A stretch of 64,000 nt of DNA from Channa striata. Taxonomy: Eukaryota > Chordata > Actinopteri > Anabantiformes > Channidae. A model generated the notes under the pieces. The model did not search any database. It saw nothing but the letters and a program-made list of their open reading frames with translations, and was not told where the DNA came from. The number at the start of each line of letters is the position of its first letter. Positions within the stretch are counted from its first letter, which is position 1. Location: assembly GCA_033026295.1 (NCBI GenBank), contig CM065188.1:1178001-1242000 (forward strand), given 5' to 3'. The position numbers were made by a program, and so were the translations under genes. Of this stretch, positions 1-11,063 are shown one piece after another.

Positions 1-697
1 ACTCTGCTTTATCTGTTCCACAACCGGTTTGATGTGTGTTTGTGGTCAATGTGCTGTTGGTGTTCCATCAATAACCAGTTCGTGACAGACCTTTACCAGG
101 AGAGTTCCTCGACTGTTTATCAGAACCAGTGTCCTCTTAGCTGAGTGAGGCACTTTGGGTCTCCCTCCAGACTGTAACTCCACCATCCAAGAACTTGTAG
201 TAATATATAGTTGTTTTAGGTGATGATGTTGGAATCATTACTGCTGAATAATAATCTTAGTGGGTGTATGTGCCGTTTTGACCTTGTATGTGTTGGTGTC
301 AGAAAACCAAAATAAATGAAACCCTGTGCACTAAATTGGGCCTAGTTTTGACAGTCGTATTCACGATGAGTGAATGTAAATTTATTATTGCACCTGCACC
401 TCCACTGATAAGGGAGCTGAAAAATCTCAGCCATCATGCTCAACCTTTCAGAAGTGAAGCTGATGCTAAGGTTCCACAGACGGATTTGCATTCACAGTGT
501 GTCATTATCTGACTTTTAAGTATTTTATTGATCATATTAAAATAGACGTGAAGTGGAAACACATAAAAGAAAAATGTTTTTACATGGTTGCAGCTTTGAA
601 ACGCTCCAGCAGGTGGCTGTTGAAGATTTGAATCACTGACTAGTGCTTCAAAATGAAAGGAATGATAAAAACATTTTCTGCACAACTACAGTTCCAT
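1..697. other. Left-edge sequence, nothing recognised
   Basis: A 74-codon open frame at 288-512 on the + strand and an 81-codon frame on the - strand overlap here, with no familiar motif in either. The stretch could belong to a 3' UTR or intron of a gene to the left, or simply be intergenic. Confidence 0.4.
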
Positions 698-772
698 AAT
701 TCAATTTAGTTCAATTCAACTTTATTTATATAGCGCCAATTTAAAGCAAGGTCATCTCAAGGCACTTTACAT
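698..772 (-). mobile_element. LINE 3'-tail fragment (TTGAA-tailed family), antisense
   Basis: The reverse complement reads AAGTGCCTTGAGATGACC, then GGCGCTATATAAATAAAGTT, then a TGAATTGAAC-type tail. This is the terminal segment of the fish LINE family whose body is at 1630-2405. It is only about 75 bp long, consistent with severe 5' truncation. Confidence 0.7.
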
Positions 773-1431
773 AATAACAGTAATGATTTACATAATAGTA
801 ATGAAACTGAAGGCACTGAACACTTTAGACGTTCATGTGTGTTTTCACACATGACAGCACATCAAAGTCTACCATAGACTGCCATTAAAAGTAAACATTA
901 GTAAAAATATTGATATTAATTATTTTGCTTTAGCTGTCACCACACAAAGTACAAAGCACACCCCTCATAGAGTTGGTACAATGTTTTCATCTGTAAGTTT
1001 AGGGCTAGATGTGCATCAAATAACATATGGAAGAATCTCTAATAATAATAAGAGTAATAATAATAACAATAATAATACAAATAGTAAAAACATCAAACAC
1101 ACAAACAAACACATGTGCGCTCGTATAGGAGCAGGCACTGCAGTGAAGATGAGTCAGCCACTAACGTTGCCATGGAAACACTGCCTCTTTGCAATCAGTC
1201 TCTTAGTAACTGTGCAGTTGCAGAGGAAGGAACCTGTGTGTAGGGGTGTGTGTGTGTGAGTGAGTGAGCGAGTGAGTGTGTCATCATGGCACTCAGCTAC
1301 TGATGTAACCGCTTAGTTCAATGAGTGGATACTAAAATTAGTGCAATTATCAACACATTTCAAAATTCAAAATAATTTAAACAGCTGTTTATTTATAGAA
1401 TTTATTTTTCACCCCCAAAAAAGTAACTGTG
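773..1431. other. AT-rich spacer with AAT/AAC simple repeat
   Basis: The interval contains an interrupted AAT/AAC trinucleotide run at about 1038-1085 and a TG/AG-rich run at about 1245-1280. No gene is seen; the Asn-rich frame across the first run is a product of the repeat. Confidence 0.6.
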
Positions 1432-1622
1432 GGGGCGAGCAAGGTGGTGAAATTGCAGGCTCACAAATACAAGGTTTTGGTTCAAATCCAGTTTGCATGT
1501 TCTCCCCGTGCTTGCATGAGTTTCCTCCGAGTACACTGGTTTCCTCCCACAGTCCATCGACATGCATGTTAGGTGCATTACTGACTCTAAAATGCCCATA
1601 GGTGTGAATGTGAGTATGAGTG
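1432..1622 (+). repeat. Teleost tRNA-like short interspersed repeat (copy 1)
   Basis: The segment contains a B-box-like GGTTCAAATCC, then GCATGTTCTCCCCGTGCTTG, TTTCCTCC and CATGCATGTTAGGTGCA. The reverse complement of 3105-3350 carries the same modules in the same order. The arrangement is familiar as a common fish short repeat with a tRNA-like head. It directly abuts a LINE 3' fragment. Confidence 0.7.
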
Positions 1623-1629
1623 CAATTTC

Positions 1630-2405
1630 CTTCTACTAAACTCAGATACAACTGAAGTTATTGTCTTTGGGCCTAAAAGTCTAAGAAACATGTTTTCCAA
1701 CCATATCGCTACTTTAGATGAAATAACTCTGGCCCCCAGTAGTACTGCAAGGAATCTCAGAGTCATTTTTGACCAAGATTTGTCATTTACAGCACATATA
1801 AAACAAATCTCTAGAACAGCCTTCTTCCACCTACGGAACATTGCCAAAATGAGGAGCATCCTGTCTCAAAGCGATGCTGAAAAACTGTTCCAAGCATTTG
1901 TTACTTAGATCTCAGTAGATTACAGTAAATCTCTTAGTACCATGTCATCCATATAAACCACTTCAGTTTCAAAATGCAGGCCTACTTGTGTATCCCAGAA
2001 TGGGAGGCAGAGCCTTTAGCTATCAAGCTCCTCTCCTGCTGAACCAGCTCCCAGTCGAGATTGGGGAAGCAGACACCCTCTCTACTTTTAAGACTAGTTC
2101 TAGTCTTGCTGCTATAGGGTCAGACTGGTGGGGGACCAACCCCTGATGCACTGAGACACTTTCCTCCTCTCAGCCCACATTTATATGTCACAACTGTAGG
2201 ACATTAAGTCTGTGTCGTCTTTCTCCCGAAGTTGTCCTTCTCCCTCTCTGTCTCCCTCTCTCTGTCCCTGTCTTCAGATGTCCACGGCTTTGGAGCTTTC
2301 AGTGCGCAGCTACATGTCCTACCAACCTGCCCAGTGTTTTCCACTCACCCCAACCGGTCTAGGCAGATGGCCGCCCACCCTGAGCCTGGTTCTGCTGGAG
2401 GTTTC
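1630..2405 (+). mobile_element. LINE (jockey/L2-like) 3' end, degraded
   Basis: The reverse-transcriptase C-terminal region is readable: TEVIVFGPKSLRN and HIKQISRTAFFHLRNIAKMR, then SQSDAEKLFQAFVT ending at a stop at 1906. Further homologous sequence follows (NGRQS, PLLLNQLP-like). The downstream 3' UTR has the Ser-coding CT-rich tract and the phrase CCCAACCGGTCTAGGCAGAT known from this fish LINE type. The final few hundred bases of the UTR are missing, and a TTGAA-type tract follows directly. Confidence 0.8.
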
Positions 2406-2670
2406 TTGACTGAACTGAACTGAACTGTACTGATCTGAAGTGAACTGAACTGAATTGAACTGATCTGAACTGAACGGATCTGAACTGAACTGAACTGAAT
2501 TGAATTGAATTGAATTGGATTGAATTGGACTGAATTGAATTGGACTGAATTGAATTGAATTGAATTGAATTGAATTGAATTGAATTGAATTGAATTGAAT
2601 TGAAATGAATTGATTTGAATTGAACTGAATTGAACTGAATTGAACTGAATTGAACTGAATTGAATTGAAT
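2406..2670. repeat. TTGAA/CTGAA pentanucleotide tract
   Basis: About 53 units of a 5-bp repeat run here. The left half is a mixture of CTGAA, TTGAA and variants such as CGGAT; the middle is pure TTGAA. Reading frames across it on the minus strand give long runs of Asn-Ser-Ile-Gln-Phe and are not genes. The tract begins where a LINE 3' UTR breaks off, and that LINE family normally ends in TTGAA repeats. Confidence 0.97.
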
Positions 2671-2817
2671 GGTTTTCTGTGTGTGTGTTTCTCTGCACTG
2701 GCCATGAGACAAACTGGGCACCTTTCCAGACTAGACTCCATCTCTTACCCAATAGAAGATGCAAGTGCATGTCAAACGCAAAATCCTGTGGGGTCTTATG
2801 AAGGATCCCTGACACTG

Positions 2818-2878
2818 ATGTCATTGTACCAGCTTGTGATGTCATTATTTACCAGCTTGTGATGTCATTGTGATGACA
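2818..2878. repeat. Short tandem repeat, about 24-bp unit
   Basis: The unit TACCAGCTTGTGATGTCATT is repeated with small spacer changes, two full copies plus a partial one. Each unit contains a TGATGTCA, one base off the cAMP-response element; this may be chance. Confidence 0.6.
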
Positions 2879-3104
2879 GTAACACCAATACCAAATTGTT
2901 CCTTGACTTTCTGTCATCCATCTGCTTTAGATGAGAGAAACTCTCAGGTTAGTCCTGCCAGCTTAGCAGTTTTCTACAGTGACTCTACCAGCACACTGTG
3001 ACGGATGTGTGATCCTGAATAGCGTTGAGGAACACTGTGACTGACGAATCACGAGCCCCTTTAAAACATGGGCTGGAATCCTGAAATTCTCCTGACTTTG
3101 TTGA

Positions 3105-3350
3105 AAAGACCTCACAATAATACTCGATCTATCCTTTATCTCTACACACAGACAACCACTCAGACTCACATTCACAACAACAGGCAAACCACCAGTTAAC
3201 CTAACATGAAGGTCTTTGGACGTACCCGGAGGAAACCCACGCAAGCACGGGGAGAATATGCAAACTAAATGCAGAAAGACTACAGGCAGCCAGGGATTTG
3301 AACCAGGGACCTGCAAGTGAGGCGGCAGCACTAACCACCACAGTATGGCT
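3105..3350 (-). repeat. Teleost tRNA-like short interspersed repeat (copy 2)
   Basis: On the minus strand it starts GTGGTTAGTGCTGCCGCCTC, continues with a B-box-like GGTTCAAATCC and ends with the block TTAGGTTAACTGGTGGTTTG plus TGTGAATGTGAGTCTGAGTG. It is longer and better preserved than the copy at 1.4 kb. Confidence 0.72.
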
Positions 3351-6300
3351 CATAATACGTCATAAGGATACAAATTATTAAAGACATTGTATGTATTCTT
3401 CCTTACTTAGACAGGGGATGATGTGATGAATTCACTACCAGACTCTCCCCCAACTAACTTAACAAAGCTTTGTGATGAAAAGTGACATTCTGAAATAAAC
3501 CAAGATAAAAAAAAATGAAAAATAAAATTAAAAACACAATGGAAATGTTTAAAATCTGTTTTCTTGTCATCAGCCTTGAAGAATATTAGAAGCTTTGTGC
3601 TACAGAATCAGTTTGCTCAACTGATTTAATTCATTTCTCCTTTTTTGCTCCTGTTCCAGTTGGCATGACTTGCTGTAACCTCATGATCAGTACACATTTG
3701 AGCACAGACACACTCTACGTTTAGTCTATTTAGACAGATTAGTGACATCACATATGGAGCCTACACCAGCTTTCAATGGGAGAGAAGCGGGGGTTAGCCC
3801 AGCACAGGGAGTCAAATTTATATACAAATCCTACTTGACTACTTCCTACTTCATTGCATTTTCTAATTATGATAATATTAAATATCATCACTATCACCTT
3901 TCCTACCATTTTTGACCGTTTTTATTAGTTACTGATTGTAATTTGGGAAGCAGAAGATTTGCTTGTTCTTGTTGGATACACCTCTTTACTGACTCTCCTC
4001 TCTACAGACTGCAGCCAGACCATGTGAGCACACGCTTTCTGTAAAGTCATGTATGTCTATGTGTGCAGCTTTTGCACCAAGACAGGGATCCGATTCAGAA
4101 TACAAGTCCACGGTTTGTCACTGTCTTTCTGTGTGTTTCATTGGGACGTGAGCTCATGCCCAAAATAATCGGTGCTGATCCTGCACAGAATTACTGTACA
4201 GCTTCCTACTAAAATAAAGTATAATGTGTCTTGATGATAAAGCAATTATATGTGTTGAAATATAAAAGATGAAGACAAAGTGACACTGGATTCCTCATTC
4301 GTATAATGCTCATACGTACCTAAATTAAACCTGATTCCTAAAATGCACAACATACAGTAAAACATACAACACAAGTATATATTAATTACAGCGTTAATAA
4401 GCAAACACGGCAGACAAATTCTCACAGCCTTCACTAAACGTATGCTTCTTCCTCCATGTCAGTACTGCCCCACCCCCTTCCTCCACTGTCTAGCACGCTC
4501 CATTCATGCATTCTTGTTTTTCTGTGCCATTCACAGTGCAAAGCTAACAAGCAGGGCTACAGGCATGGCAGCAGCAGCTAGCAGGTCCGGCTAACCCACC
4601 CACAGCAGGCTTCTCCTCCACACAGAGCCCTTGTGTGTTTGGATGCATTGACGTCATGGCTGACGCACTCCGGCCTGGAGTGGCTGACTCCAACAAAGGC
4701 CTGTATACTCAGGACTGAACAGAGGTATTATTAGCCAGCAGAGGGGGAGATATACGGAGAGAATGGGGGAGAGGGGAGGAGGGGTAACACGCTGTCGGTG
4801 TTTATTCTCCGATTCTGTCGGAGGATAGGTGCTGCATGTGAGCAACACTCTGCTAGGAATAACTGGTATCCACAGTAAATGGGATTTGAATGAAACGTAA
4901 CTGACACTGTTTGTTCGGTAGCAAATTGTTCAAAGACAATATGTTTGTTCCGCCCATACAAGCACAGAATAAAGAGTCCACATACACTAACTTCAGCATC
5001 GTTAAACTTTTTGATGGTTGTGTGCGCTCCATGTGATTTTATTGACTTAAAGGAGAGACTGTTCTCGGGTTTACTAAAAAAGGTTAACAGTGGTTTATAA
5101 CAGTCTCTCCCGTACCTGAACCAAAGTGATATAAATATAGGAAGCAGTTGTGCAACTCAGCTTCTACTTATAATAATTCAAAGATAAAAGTCATTTGAAA
5201 AAAATATGAATTTCTGGGTTTTCTAGCAGAAAGTTTTGTTGTTGTTTGCAAAAATGCAACAGCTTTAAATATAGAAACTGGGAAGAGGCAACTTCACCAA
5301 GTTTCAACCTTTTTATTCGGTTCTAGTTTGAGGGATTACATTTACTTAAATGCATTTAAGCGTCCCCCTGTCTTCCCTATATTGAAATACCTCTACGTTT
5401 CTAACAGAAAAAACTGCTTATCTTCTGGAGGAGTTTTTATTATCAGGAGTTTATATGATGTCATCTGGAGGACTTCTGGTAGAGCAGATGAGTAAGACTA
5501 CAACCTTTGTAGTATTTGGAAAACCTGTCTAAATGGTTTCACCTGGAGGCATTTTGCTGGTAGATGCAGAGAGGTGAAGGGAACACAGAGTGGAGCTTAA
5601 TACAAATACATTTCATATGGAGTGCACGCACTCCTCGACATTTTGAAAACAATTTGAAAATCTATTTTAAGGTCCATTTAGTAAATGCACAGGTTCTTTG
5701 ATTCGTATCACACCACCTTCATCAGACGTCCGGTTATTACACAATTAAACATCGGAGCAGTTTAAAGACGAATTTCTCATCATTTAGCAACAGTCTTTGG
5801 CAAAATAGTAAATCTTCAAAATTCAGTAAATGCATTCAGGTAAACGTGCGCGGTACCTGCACTGTATTCCACAAAACCTTATCTTAAGGTGGATTTATTC
5901 GCTTTAATTTATTAAAACAAAATAAAACCAATTCAGATTTTCAAGACAAGATCCGGGGAACAAACACACCTGAGCCTCAGCAACATGTAAAAGAAACATA
6001 AAATTGGTTTCTAGGGGCCATGTGATCACAATGAGCCCTGTGTATTCATGATTAGAGCACATGCAGAGAAACCCCCATGCTGTTGATGGAAAAATGTGGA
6101 AGGTGTGAGGGATATGAAAAATAAAAATGTTCTTAGACATTAATGTAGCCACATTCACTTTTCAGTCAAGTCACTGGTCATGATGCTGTTACACTTGTTG
6201 ACAATCTTTGCAAGAGGTGGTACCATAGAAATACATAGTGCAGTCTTTACACTTAAAATATCAAGTAATGTGGATGATAGAAGAAGCAGGACCAATGTAA

Positions 6301-7730
6301 ACAGGCCACAAGTTCTAAACTCCTTTCTGCTGGTTGTATGGATATCAGATTATTCTTTACTGCTTCTAGTGGGGATGTTTCCCACTAAATTATGTCCAGA
6401 TAATTCTATTAGCCAATTCAACCAAGTTCTGGACACATCCCAGTGAAAATTGAGCCTGACCACAAGAGTGTCAAGGGTCAGAATAATTTATTGAACAAGA
6501 TTAGATTTTCCATAAATGTTTTTCTTTGTTATTATGAACTATTCAGTAAAGATTAGCGAGATGAAATACAATTGATTGCCCTGTTCAACTTTCAACTGTA
6601 CAGTTGATGATGCCTCAGCACTGTGCTCACTGCTTACCTGTGCTGCCCCTTTGTGGCCAAATAATAATAGGACTGACTATCCCGGTGCTTTTGCATGATC
6701 ATTCATAAATTCTTTGCTCTTACATTTATATTACCACAGCAATGCCACAATTAATCTGAGAGGGGTAAAGACATGGTCACTATTACTATTATTCCTTAAT
6801 CTTTCTTTACAGCTTGTGGCTACATCCACAAGGCAAAATAACAATAAATTGGTTATTAAATTCAAATCATCCATTAACAGAATATTTTGATGATTTTGCT
6901 GACTTTATATTCAGTCTCCAGCTTGATTACCAGCTTTAGTAAGGCGTTGACTATGAAATGTACAATGAAGCTATAAAGAAATATATAATAAAATTCAGAT
7001 ATGTTCAAACCTTCCAGTGTCCTTTCAAGAAATTCCAAACAAAAGCATGCTTTTAATTCAAGAGGATTCCTTCTCACTCTGCAGATCTGAAATTGAAAGA
7101 TCAACCAGGCATTCAACAGTACTTTAGAGTTCCTCAGTTTGAGTAGATCTGACTGAACTACTGTTGCTCAACCATCATCAGGATGATCCTTTATGAAATT
7201 TGAATACAGACATTGTGTTGTTCTATCTATGATTAAGGGTTTTGAAAGTGTTTTTCTTTGATTGTTAACAATTCTTGCGCCCTGTGATAAATAGGACAAA
7301 TAAATTTAACTGCAGTAAAAATTGATAATAAATTATCATATTGCATCAATTCACATCGTGCCTGGTTGTTTCATTTACATACTCAAGTCCACAGTTCTGT
7401 CTGCGCTTCTGTCTAAGATGAGAATGTACCTCGTACAGTCACATGGGAAATGTGCACAACATACGTTTATTTCAAATTGAAAACATTTTTTTTCCAATCA
7501 ATGTGCACTTCAATAAGTTTCAGAATGACAAACTTCTACTGCAGTAACTGTGTGAATATTTGTGTGATTGTGAGTGCAAATGGGTGACTGAGAAGCAGCA
7601 TAAAGTTCTCTGGCTACTGATAAATAGAAAACTGTTAGCAGGACCATTTGCAGAACATCTACTCGTCACCTGTTCAATGCCACTAAAACCGATGCTAAAC
7701 AGCTGACTCCTTAGACTTATTATTTTTCAT
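3351..7730. other. Intergenic DNA without recognisable genes
   Basis: Apart from the motif cluster at 4.65-4.75 kb, only AT-rich unique-looking sequence is seen. Open frames are at most about 90 codons, lack codon-like composition and show no familiar motif. No splice-site-bounded coding exon could be recognised on either strand. Confidence 0.6.
4649..4747. promoter_or_regulatory. CRE palindrome and CTCF-like motif cluster
   Basis: A full cAMP-response element palindrome TGACGTCA lies at 4649-4656, followed 5 bp later by the half-site TGACGCA. A CTCF-core-like CCAGCAGAGGGGG lies at 4735-4747. The surrounding 4.44-4.75 kb is locally GC-richer than the flanking DNA. No gene start is recognisable, so this would be a distal element or the promoter of an unseen transcript. 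Confidence 0.3.
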
Positions 7731-7835
7731 TCTAGATTGGATTTTGTTAAATCAACCATCATTGACATGGTTTCAGGATTCTGGACTTTACTCTAGCTTT
7801 TGTTTATTTCCTGTTGTGGCCTTTTATTTTGTATT

Positions 7836-7852
7836 ATTGCTTTTTCTTTCCT
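7836..7852 (+). repeat. Left target-site duplication of the RTE LINE
   Basis: The 17-bp direct repeat ATTGCTTTTTCTTTCCT occurs here immediately before the LINE 5' end and again after its 3' end, with no mismatch. Confidence 0.85.
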
Positions 7853-7950
7853 AATCTAGCCACAGGGGTTGCAGGCCAGTGACTTCTGTGCCTGTCCCAA
7901 GCCCGTATAAATAGAGAGGGTTGCGTCAGGAAGGGCATCCGGCGTAAAAC

Positions 7951-8845
7951 TTGCCAAGTACAAACATGCGAGTCATCCATACCACTTTCATACCGGATCG
8001 GTCGAGGCCCGGGTCAACAACGACCGCCACCGGTGCTGTTAACCTACAGGGTGCCGGTGGAAATTGGAATACTGTTGGTCGAAGAAGGAGAAGAGGCAGA
8101 AGGGTTCGTTTTCAGAGAGAGAAGATGAAAGGCAGGAGCTTAGATCTGAGAGTAGGGACTCTTAATGTTGGAACAATGACAGGGAAAGGTACAGAGCTGG
8201 CAGACATGATGGAGAGAAGGAAGGTAGATGTACTGTGTGTGCAGGAGATGAGGTGGAAGGGCAGCAAAGCACGTAGTATTGGAGGAGGATACAAACTGTT
8301 CTACCATGGTGTGGATAGGAAGAGAAACGGAGTAGGAGTGATCCTGAAGAGGGAGTTTGTGAACAATGTTCTAGAGGTGAAAAGAGTCTCAGACAGGGTG
8401 ATGAGCTTAAAACTAGAAATCGAAGGGGTGATGGTGAACGTAGTCAGTGGGTATGCTCCACAAGTTGGCTGTGAGTTAGAAGAGAAGGAGAGATTCTGGA
8501 GTGAGTTTGATGAGGTTGTAGAGAGTATCCCCAGAGGAGAGAGAGTAGTTGTTGGAGCAGACTTCAATGGGCATGTTGGTGAGGGGAACAGAGGTGATGA
8601 GGAGGTGATGGTTTGGTGTAAAGGAAAGGAATCCAGAAGGACAGATGGTGGTGGACTTTGCTAAGAGGATGGAAATGGCTGTAGTTAACACTTACTTCCA
8701 GAAGAGAGTGGAACACAGAGTGACATACAAGAGTGGAGGTAGGAGTACACAGGTGGACTACATCCTATGTAGACGAGGTCATTTAAGAGAGGTTAGTGGT
8801 GGTAGGAGAGAGCGTAGCCAGACAGCACCGCACGGTGGTGTGTAA
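7951..8845 (+). pseudogene. RTE endonuclease domain, frameshifted
   Basis: The first frame (7951-8664) carries the endonuclease blocks RVGTLNVGTMTGKG, VDVLCVQEMRWKG and GADFNGHVG, all from the exonuclease-endonuclease-phosphatase fold. Near 8620 the frame shifts; the following block (QVDYILCRRG) is read in another phase and then breaks again near 8790. The catalytic Asn and Asp of the GDFN-type motif are present, but no single protein can be produced. Confidence 0.9.
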
Positions 8846-11022
8846 GATGACTCTGGTGGTCAGGAAGAAGAAGAGAGGAAAGACAGAAAAGAAAACCAAG
8901 TGGTGGAAGCTAAAGAATGAAGAAACTTGTGAGGAATTCAGGCAGACGTTGAGACAGGCTTTGGGTTGTCAGGAAGAGCTTCCAGATGACTGGCAAACTA
9001 CAGCAGAGGTAATCAGGGAAACAGGTAGGAAGGGGCTTGGTGTGTCATCTCGAAGGAGGAAAGAGATAAAGACACTTGGTGGTGGAATGAGGAAGTACAG
9101 GACTGCATCCAGAGGAAGAGGTTAGCTAAAAGGAAGTGGGATGTAGAAAGGACTGAGGAAAGTAGACAGGAGTACAAGGAAGTGCAGCGCAGAGTGAAGA
9201 GAGAGGTGGCAAAGGCCAAACAGAAAGCTTACGATGAGCTGTATGACAGGTTAGACATGAAGGAAGGAGAGAAGGACTTGTACAGGATAGCCAGACAGAG
9301 AGATAGGGATGGGAAAGATGTGCAACAGATAAGGGTGATTAAAGACAGAGATGGAAAGGTGCTAACAAGCCAGGAGAGTGTGCAGAGAAGATGGAAGGAG
9401 TATTTTGAGGAGCTGATGAATGAAGAAAATGACAGGGAAAGAAGGGAGGAAGATGTGGATGTTGTGGAGCAGGAAATAGCAGAGATTAGAAAGGATGAGG
9501 TGACGAAGGCTCTGAAAAGGATGAAGAGCGGAAAGGCTATAGGTCCTGATGACGTTCCTGTGGAGGTGTGGAAGTGTCTAGAAGAGACAGCAGTGAAGTT
9601 TCTGACAGGTGTGTTTAACAGGATTCTAGAGAGTGAGAAGATGCCTGAGGAATGGAGGAGAAGCGTTCTGGTGCCGATCTTTAAGAACAAGGGTGACACG
9701 CAGAACTGTAGCAACTAAAGAGGGATAAAGCTGATGAGCCACACAATGAAGCTGTAGGAAAGCGTAGTGGCAGCCAGGCTTAGGAAGGAGGTGGAGATTT
9801 GTGAGCAGCAGTATGGTTTCATGCCCCGTAAGAGCACAACTGACGCCATTTTTGCTTTGAGATTGTTGATGGAAAAGTACAGAGATGGTCAGAAGGAGCT
9901 GCATTGTGTCTTTGTGGATTTAGAAAAGGCGTATGACAGGGTGTCGAGGGAGGAGCTGTGGTACTGTATGAGGATGTCGGGAGTGGCAGAGAAGTATGTC
10001 AGAGTAGTTCAGGACATGTATGAGAGGAGCATGACGGTGGTGAGATGTGCCGTAGGGCAGACAGAGGAGTTCAAGGTGGAGGTGGGACTACACCAAGGAT
10101 CGGCTTTGAGTCCCTTCTTGTTTGCTATGCTGATGGACAGGTTGACAGATGAGGTCAGACAGAAATCTCCCTGGACAATGATGTTTGCAGATGAGAGTAG
10201 AGAGCAGGTGGAGGAACAGCTGGAGAGGTGGAGGTTTGTTCTGGAAAGAAGAGACATGAAAGTCAGTTGTAGCAAGACATAATACATGTGTGTAAAGGTG
10301 CAGGAGGAGCAAGGTCAACAGTTCAGTGTGAGGTTACAGGGGCTGAGGTGAAGAAGGTGCAGGAGTGTAAGTACTTGGGGTCAACAGTTCAGTGTGATGG
10401 GGAGTGTGGAAAAGAGGTGAAGAGAAGAGTGCTTAGGAGGCAAGGTTGGGTTGGAACGAGTTCATGGACATGTGCAGAGGAGGGATAGTGAATATATTGG
10501 TAGAAGGTGGGTGGAGGGAAGTGTCAGGAGTGTTGGAATGGGTGGAGGAAAGTGTCAGGAGTGTTGTGTGACAGAAGAGTGTCAGCAAGACTCAAAGGAA
10601 AGGTGTACAGGACAGTGGTGAGACCAGCTCTGCTCTATGGGTTAGAGACAGTAGCAGTGAGAAAGAGACAAGAGGCAGAGATGGAAGCAGCAGAGATGAA
10701 GATGTTGAGGTTCTACTTAGGAGTGACAAGGTTGGACAGAATTAGGAACGAGTTCATCAGAGGGACAGCACACGTTGCCTGTGTTAGCAACAAAGTCAGA
10801 GAGGCCAGATTGAGATGGTTTGGACATGTGCAGAGGAGGGATAGTGATTATATTGGTAGAAGGATGTTGGAGATGGAGCTGCCAGGCAAGAGGGCGAGAG
10901 GACGACAGAGGAGGAGATATATGGATGTTCTAACAGAGGACATGAGGTCAGCTGGTGTCAGAGTGGAAGATGCCCAGGATAGAGTGAAGTGGAAAAGGAT
11001 GATTCGCTGTGGCGACCCCTGA
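8796..11022 (+). pseudogene. RTE reverse transcriptase, broken
   Basis: RT blocks are recognisable in order: SGKAIGPDDVPVEVWK, PIFKNKGDTQNCSN, EQQYGFMPRKSTTDAIFAL, VFVDLEKAYDRVSREELW and GLHQGSALSPFLFAML. After them MMFADES lacks the second active-site Asp and the following residues, by a short deletion at about 10187-10190. The C-terminal block ends RCGDP at 11022. In-frame stops follow the NCSN block. Without the second active-site Asp the polymerase cannot work. Confidence 0.92.
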
Positions 11023-11046
11023 TGGGAAAAGCCGAAAGAGGAGTAG

Positions 11047-11063
11047 ATTGCTTTTTCTTTCCT
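11047..11063 (+). repeat. Right target-site duplication of the RTE LINE
   Basis: This is the second copy of the 17-bp repeat, directly following the LINE 3' terminus GAAAGAGGAGTAG. Perfect identity suggests a fairly young insertion. Confidence 0.85.

Larger units (their letters stand above)
7853..11046 (+). mobile_element. RTE-clade non-LTR retrotransposon, near full length, inactive
   Basis: A 3.2-kb element encodes an apurinic-type endonuclease and a reverse transcriptase in the order and size typical of RTE LINEs. Its 3' end is very short, ending just after the stop with CGACCCCTGATGGGAAAAGC. It is flanked by a perfect 17-bp direct repeat, ATTGCTTTTTCTTTCCT, at 7836-7852 and 11047-11063, which is the target-site duplication. 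It is disabled by several frameshifts, in-frame stops near 9716 and 9754, loss of the RT active-site segment near 10190, and a rearranged block at about 10430-10530. It most resembles the fish RTE families (for example Expander-like), but the exact family name is not certain. Confidence 0.93.

Noticed and set aside
981..1259. Asn-rich 92-codon frame
   Set aside because: The Asn run comes from an AAT/AAC simple repeat; no start context, motif or exon boundary supports it.
2319..2845. Minus-strand frames of 120-166 codons with Asn-Ser-Ile-Gln-Phe repeats
   Set aside because: They are translations of the TTGAA/CTGAA tract; all three frames are open because the 5-bp unit lacks stops on that strand.
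8645..10488. Separate small genes within the RTE element
   Set aside because: All frames are consecutive pieces of one endonuclease-reverse transcriptase polyprotein split by frameshifts and stops.
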